Shown here in pieces: positions 12,222 to 15,646 of a stretch of DNA of 15,646 nt. The notes beneath the pieces were generated by a model. The model saw nothing but the letters and a program-made list of their open reading frames with translations, searched no databases and had not been told where the DNA came from. The DNA is from Candidatus Shapirobacteria bacterium (GTDB lineage: Bacteria; Patescibacteriota; Microgenomatia; UBA12405). Where the stretch lies: NCBI GenBank assembly GCA_028709405.1, contig JAQVXB010000006.1, forward strand, positions 1 to 15,646, written 5' to 3'. The position numbers and the translations under genes were made by a program. Positions within the stretch are counted from its first letter, which is position 1. The number at the start of each line of letters is the position of its first letter.

Positions 12222-13643
12222 TTAGTAGCTTTGTGCAAATAGCCAACGATGATTTGATGGTTTTCCACAATGAACACAAACTCCCTTCTCATCTTTTTGA
12301 CCATCTGGAAGACAACGAGTAGTAGCTTTGGTTTCTTCTTTAATTTTGGCTTCACATTCACTAGATTCACACCAATGAGCAGAAATAAAACCACGAGTAG
12401 TGGACATTATCTTTTTAAATTCATCAAAAGAATCAACAGAAAAAGTATTGTCTTGAGTAAACTTTTTATGCTTTTGTAAAAGATTAGCTTGAATATCAAT
12501 TAGAAGTTGATCAATAGTTTTTTCCAAATCGGCAATTTTAACGGTTTGTTTTTCAAGAGTATCGCGGCGAAGCACAACAACTGAATTAATATCGGCTTCT
12601 TTATCACCAATTTCTAGACGAAGAGGAACACCTTTCATTTCCCATTTATTAAATTTAAAACCAGCGGTTTCCCCTTCAAAATCATCAATTTGGGAACGGT
12701 ATTTTAATTTTAAATTTTTATTAACAGAATTGGCTAATTTAACAGCTTTTTCATGACCAGGAATTGGAACAATAATTAATTGAATTGGAGCAATTTGAGG
12801 AGGAAAAACCAGACCATTATCGTCACCATGAACCATAATTAAACCGCCAATAGATCGAGTGGAAAGACCCCAACTGTTTTGATAGGGATAAAGTTTGTCA
12901 CCATTTTGGTCTTGAACTGACCAATCAAATGATTTGGCAAAGTTTTGGCCAAGATCATGAGAGGTACCAGCTTGAAGAGCTTTACCATTGGGCATTAAAG
13001 CTTCGATACTGTAAGTTTTACCAGCACCGGCAAATTTTTCAGCATCACTTTTGACACCAGTAACACCATAAATAGCCAAAAGATCAGTATAAGTTTTTTT
13101 ATAAAGATCTAGAGCCCACTGAACCATATCTTGATTTTCGGCGGCAGTAGCGTGAGCACAGTGACCTTCTTGCCATAAAAATTCTGTAGTTCTTAAAAAT
13201 AAATAGGTACGTTGTTCCCAACGAACAACATTACACCATTGGTTCATTTTAACTGGTAAATCACGCCAACTCTGAGTCCATTTTTTGTACATTTCATACA
13301 TTATGGTTTCAGAAGTAGGACGGACAATTAATTTTTCGGTTAATTCTTGACCACCACCCATAGTAACAACAGCCAATTCTGGAGCAAAACCAGCAACATG
13401 TTCTTTTTCTTTTTTCAAAAAACTTTCAGGAATAAAAAGAGGAAAATAGGCATTTTGAACACCTTTTTCTTTGATAAATTTATCCATGAAAGATTGAATT
13501 CGTTCCCAAATGGCATAACCATAAGGACGAATAACCATACAACCTTTGACTGGAGAATAATCGGCCAATTCGGCCTTAACAACTAGATCGTTATACCACT
13601 CCGAAAGATCCTCGGATTTAAGTTTGATAAATTTTTTAGCCAT
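12222..13643 (-). CDS. proS: Prolyl-tRNA synthetase, archaeal/eukaryal type (ProS type 3)
   Basis: This class II synthetase attaches proline to tRNA-Pro. The 473-aa product starts at the catalytic core and has no inserted editing domain between motifs 2 and 3. Motif 2 region: NVVRWEQRTYLFLRTTEFLWQEGH (138-161). Motif 3 region: WGLSTRSIGGLIMVHGDDNGLVFPPQIAP (258-286). The anticodon-binding domain follows (about 287-400), then the type-3-specific zinc domain with Cys425, Cys430, Cys456 and Cys459. It ends in the conserved Tyr (FAQSY). This form is typical of Archaea and eukaryotes and is found in some bacterial groups including CPR; bacterial-type ProRS is longer and contains an editing insertion. 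A -10 box lies 5 nt before its ATG. Confidence 0.96.
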   Translation of the reverse strand: MAKKFIKLKSEDLSEWYNDLVVKAELADYSPVKGCMVIRPYGYAIWERIQSFMDKFIKEKGVQNAYFPLFIPESFLKKEKEHVAGFAPELAVVTMGGGQELTEKLIVRPTSETIMYEMYKKWTQSWRDLPVKMNQWCNVVRWEQRTYLFLRTTEFLWQEGHCAHATAAENQDMVQWALDLYKKTYTDLLAIYGVTGVKSDAEKFAGAGKTYSIEALMPNGKALQAGTSHDLGQNFAKSFDWSVQDQNGDKLYPYQNSWGLSTRSIGGLIMVHGDDNGLVFPPQIAPIQLIIVPIPGHEKAVKLANSVNKNLKLKYRSQIDDFEGETAGFKFNKWEMKGVPLRLEIGDKEADINSVVVLRRDTLEKQTVKIADLEKTIDQLLIDIQANLLQKHKKFTQDNTFSVDSFDEFKKIMSTTRGFISAHWCESSECEAKIKEETKATTRCLPDGQKDEKGVCVHCGKPSNHRWLFAQSY

Positions 13644-13648
13644 GACTG

Positions 13649-13654
13649 ATTATA
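13649..13654 (-). promoter_or_regulatory. -10 box of proS
   Basis: A perfect TATAAT on the minus strand ends 5 nt before the ATG at 13643. The region where a -35 should be is covered by the 23-nt palindrome at 13663-13685 and has no TTGACA match. Confidence 0.5.
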
Positions 13655-13656
13655 AC

Positions 13657-14436
13657 CTAATTTTGAATCAATTTAATTGATTCAACTTTGTCGTTATTGT
13701 TTAATACCTCAACTGTTAGGAATCCTTGATAATCTATTTCATTTAAAAAAATAATAAATTTTTTAACATCTAAATCGCCTGGGAGTTGAAGACCATAATG
13801 GCTTTTACCATTTTTAACTGCATTGTGGATATGAATATTTTTAATTCTATTTTTATTATTTTTAATAAATTCAAAATAATCTTCTCCATTTTCCAAGCAA
13901 TGACCAACATCAAAAGTATAATTTATATCGGGAAGCAGTTTTGAAATATTAATCAATTCAGTTAAGACCGGAAAATCATTTTGAGCACCATGTTTATTAG
14001 GCATGTTTTCAGTAGTTAAAATTATTTTATTATTAGCGTAAGAAATTAATTCCTGAAAATTTTGAGAAAAAAGTTTAGTGGCAATTTGGGAATCAAAATA
14101 GGTAGGATATTTACCAGTATGAATAGTTATTAATTTGGCATCTAAAGAGATAGCTTGATCAATAAATTTTTTAAATATGTTGATACTAGCTTGTCTTATT
14201 AATTTATGACCAGAAACTAAGCAAAGACCAGTAAATGGACCATGAACAATTATTTGATAACCATACAATTGATCTTTTAACCAATCAATAGTATCTGGTG
14301 ACAAGTCAAATTCGGACCAAATTTCAATATGGCCTAAATTTGGAATAGATTTAATAAAATTAATTCTATTTTGAAGATTATTTCTATCTTCATTAAAAAT
14401 ATCTAGAAAAATTCCCAAACTAAATTTATTTACCAT
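13657..14436 (-). CDS. TIM-barrel protein of the xylose isomerase/endonuclease IV-like superfamily
   Basis: The 259-aa product matches the AP_endonuc_2 (sugar-phosphate isomerase/epimerase-like) superfamily. Candidate metal ligands appear on successive strands: His65 (VHGPF), His106 (TIHTG), Glu143 (TTENMP), Asp176 and His179 (TFDVGHC), His202/His204 (IHIHNA), His213 and Glu243 (TVEVL). Members include endonuclease IV and many sugar isomerases and epimerases; sequence alone does not decide. With no DNA-binding loops recognised and a nucleotidyltransferase 8 nt upstream, a metabolic role in modifying a small polar substrate is somewhat more likely than DNA repair. The last codons form a 23-nt palindrome next to proS. 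Confidence 0.8.
   Translation of the reverse strand: MVNKFSLGIFLDIFNEDRNNLQNRINFIKSIPNLGHIEIWSEFDLSPDTIDWLKDQLYGYQIIVHGPFTGLCLVSGHKLIRQASINIFKKFIDQAISLDAKLITIHTGKYPTYFDSQIATKLFSQNFQELISYANNKIILTTENMPNKHGAQNDFPVLTELINISKLLPDINYTFDVGHCLENGEDYFEFIKNNKNRIKNIHIHNAVKNGKSHYGLQLPGDLDVKKFIIFLNEIDYQGFLTVEVLNNNDKVESIKLIQN
13663..13685. repeat. 23-nt palindrome between the TIM-barrel gene end and the proS promoter
   Basis: TTGAATCAATT (13663-13673) and AATTGATTCAA (13675-13685) are perfect inverted arms of 11 bp around a single base. It lies inside the last codons of the TIM-barrel gene (ESIKLIQ) and covers the -35 region of proS. It may be an operator or part of a terminator; there is no T-run, so termination is unlikely to be its sole job. 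Confidence 0.6.
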
Positions 14437-14444
14437 TAATTATT

Positions 14445-15608
14445 TTAATATTTATTTAGAAAATTAGTAAGTGAAGGTGAAAAAAAATTATGCCTAACGT
14501 GAGAAAATTGAAATTTTTTATTATAATTTTCAAATCTTTCTTTATTAAGCCTGTTAACCATATTTTTTTTAAAAGAAATTACTTTTTTAGTTAATTCTGT
14601 TTGATTATTATCCAAAAAAACTGAAAACATTGGTGATATTAAATTTTGATATATTCCTGGATAAAATTCACCATCATTAATAGCATAACCCAGTAAAGTA
14701 GTAATATTTCCATTATTAACATTAATTTCTTTGGGTACTGGAAATTGATAAATCCTGTCAGAAAATGATTTTTGAGAACAATATTTATGAGGAAAATGAT
14801 TATCTTTATAATCACGCAATAAATAATATTGGTCTTTATTTAAAGACAGATCGTTTGATAATTTATCATCAACCATATTCAAAAAAATATTTTCAGGAAA
14901 AATATGCATACTTATTTCAAAATCAAAATCTTTTAGGAAAAACTTTTTACTGAAGATATCAGCTATTTTTTCTTTACGAAATAATAAAAAATTTTTTTCT
15001 CTTTCAATAAAAATTTCTTTATCCTCTTCCTTAAAAAAAGGAATATCTAAAATAAAATCCCATCTTGAATTTAATTGATCATCATTAACAACAAATATTA
15101 AATCTATATCTGAACTTCCAGTCGAATCAAGGTTTTCTCTAATGTTATAAAAAGGACCATAGCTCATTGAACCACCAACAATTATACCTTTAACATGATT
15201 CTTAAATATATCTTCTATTTTTTCCAGTTTGGAAAATCTTGTTAGTGTTGCTTCTATTGTCTCTTCCACTCCTGGTAATCTTTTATTTGTATAAGAATTA
15301 TCTAAATTTTGAATATTATTAATATCCTTTGGCAGAATTTTTGAAAAACTATCTTTAATTAATTCAAAATCATTAAGTAACTCAATTGCTGGTTTCCCAC
15401 TATTTTTGTAAATATCCAATAAAAATTCTGCGATTTTTGATCTTACAAGTAGATTATCATCATAATCTGAATTAATTGTTTCAATGTTCTTTAAAAAATT
15501 TTTTGAATTTATTTCCGATTTTTTTGGCAAAATAGACCTAGGTATTAATTGATCTACATAATTAGTATCTTTAATATGGCCATCTGAGAAACATTCCTTT
15601 CCAGACAT
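14445..15608 (-). CDS. Nucleotidyltransferase-fold protein of unknown substrate
   Basis: The 387-aa product contains the DNA polymerase beta-like nucleotidyltransferase signature: GGSMSYG (145-151), SDIDLIF (166-172, with metal-binding Asp167 and Asp169) and a third acidic position in DFDFEISMHIF (227-237). These enzymes move a nucleotide from NTP to an acceptor. The 1-140 region is helical and mostly polar; 240-387 is a variable C-terminal region with many aromatic and Lys residues and is not recognised. It is the first gene of a two-gene unit with the TIM-barrel gene 8 nt downstream, and it has an extended -10 promoter 5 nt before the ATG. The acceptor cannot be inferred from sequence. It might be an antibiotic-type, tRNA-like or small-molecule transferase. 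Confidence 0.75.
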   Translation of the reverse strand: MSGKECFSDGHIKDTNYVDQLIPRSILPKKSEINSKNFLKNIETINSDYDDNLLVRSKIAEFLLDIYKNSGKPAIELLNDFELIKDSFSKILPKDINNIQNLDNSYTNKRLPGVEETIEATLTRFSKLEKIEDIFKNHVKGIIVGGSMSYGPFYNIRENLDSTGSSDIDLIFVVNDDQLNSRWDFILDIPFFKEEDKEIFIEREKNFLLFRKEKIADIFSKKFFLKDFDFEISMHIFPENIFLNMVDDKLSNDLSLNKDQYYLLRDYKDNHFPHKYCSQKSFSDRIYQFPVPKEINVNNGNITTLLGYAINDGEFYPGIYQNLISPMFSVFLDNNQTELTKKVISFKKNMVNRLNKERFENYNKKFQFSHVRHNFFSPSLTNFLNKY

Positions 15609-15613
15609 GGCTT

Positions 15614-15622
15614 ATATTAACA
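15614..15622 (-). promoter_or_regulatory. Extended -10 promoter of the nucleotidyltransferase gene
   Basis: TGTTAATAT on the minus strand (TG, one base, TAATAT) ends 5 nt before the ATG at 15608, giving the same leaderless arrangement as several other genes here. No -35 consensus was found at 15637-15642. Confidence 0.45.
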
Positions 15623-15646
15623 CACTTTAAACTTCGATAACTAAGG

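Overview
The window is AT-rich and compact, and all but one gene lies on the minus strand. It most resembles a genome of the Candidate Phyla Radiation (Patescibacteria), possibly Microgenomates. This rests on several traits seen together: an alanyl-tRNA synthetase that stops after the editing domain, an archaeal/eukaryal-type prolyl-tRNA synthetase, a RodZ-like HTH/TM/Ig-like protein, a large membrane protein with a baseplate-J-like region next to a sortase, no obvious Shine-Dalgarno sequences, and -10 boxes 5 to 7 nt from many start codons. The lineage is an inference; there is no rRNA marker here.

Layout, read right to left (the direction of transcription). 15608-13657: a nucleotidyltransferase-fold protein followed by a TIM-barrel protein of the xylose isomerase/endonuclease IV superfamily. 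13643-12222: proS. 12205-8894: ftsK, then three small or medium membrane proteins (RodZ-like, DUF948-like, YtxH-like). 8823-4163: alaS, the 734-aa membrane protein and a sortase. 3669-2147: ruvX, a zinc-ribbon protein and mltG. 1069-476: a single-pass protein with a secreted domain. 331-1: the start of a Thr-rich lipoprotein that runs off the window. Envelope and division genes (mltG, ftsK, rodZ-like, sortase) are thus mixed with translation genes (alaS, proS).

Two accessory insertions interrupt this conserved block, each placed at the 3' end of a gene. The first is a RhuM-Fic gene (1121-2095) bracketed by a perfect 27-bp direct repeat (1084-1110 and 2144-2170). The repeat is the last seven codons plus the stop of mltG, so this looks like a one-gene cassette that rebuilt the gene end when it entered. 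The second is a DUF559 (Vsr-like) nuclease gene (3761-4150), the only plus-strand gene. It lies between two inverted copies (3688-3750 and 4112-4162) of a hairpin-rich repeat, and a solo copy of the same repeat sits 4.7 kb away at 8844-8897, against the stop codon of the YtxH-like gene. The nuclease has Val where the family has a conserved Asp. This REP-like repeat plus nuclease unit and the mltG-3'-end cassette are the two strongest candidates for undescribed mobile systems.

No tRNA, rRNA or CRISPR array was seen, and no gene-free stretch exceeds 300 bases. The longest gaps are 332-475, which holds a terminator-like hairpin and a good promoter, and 8824-8893, which holds the solo repeat.
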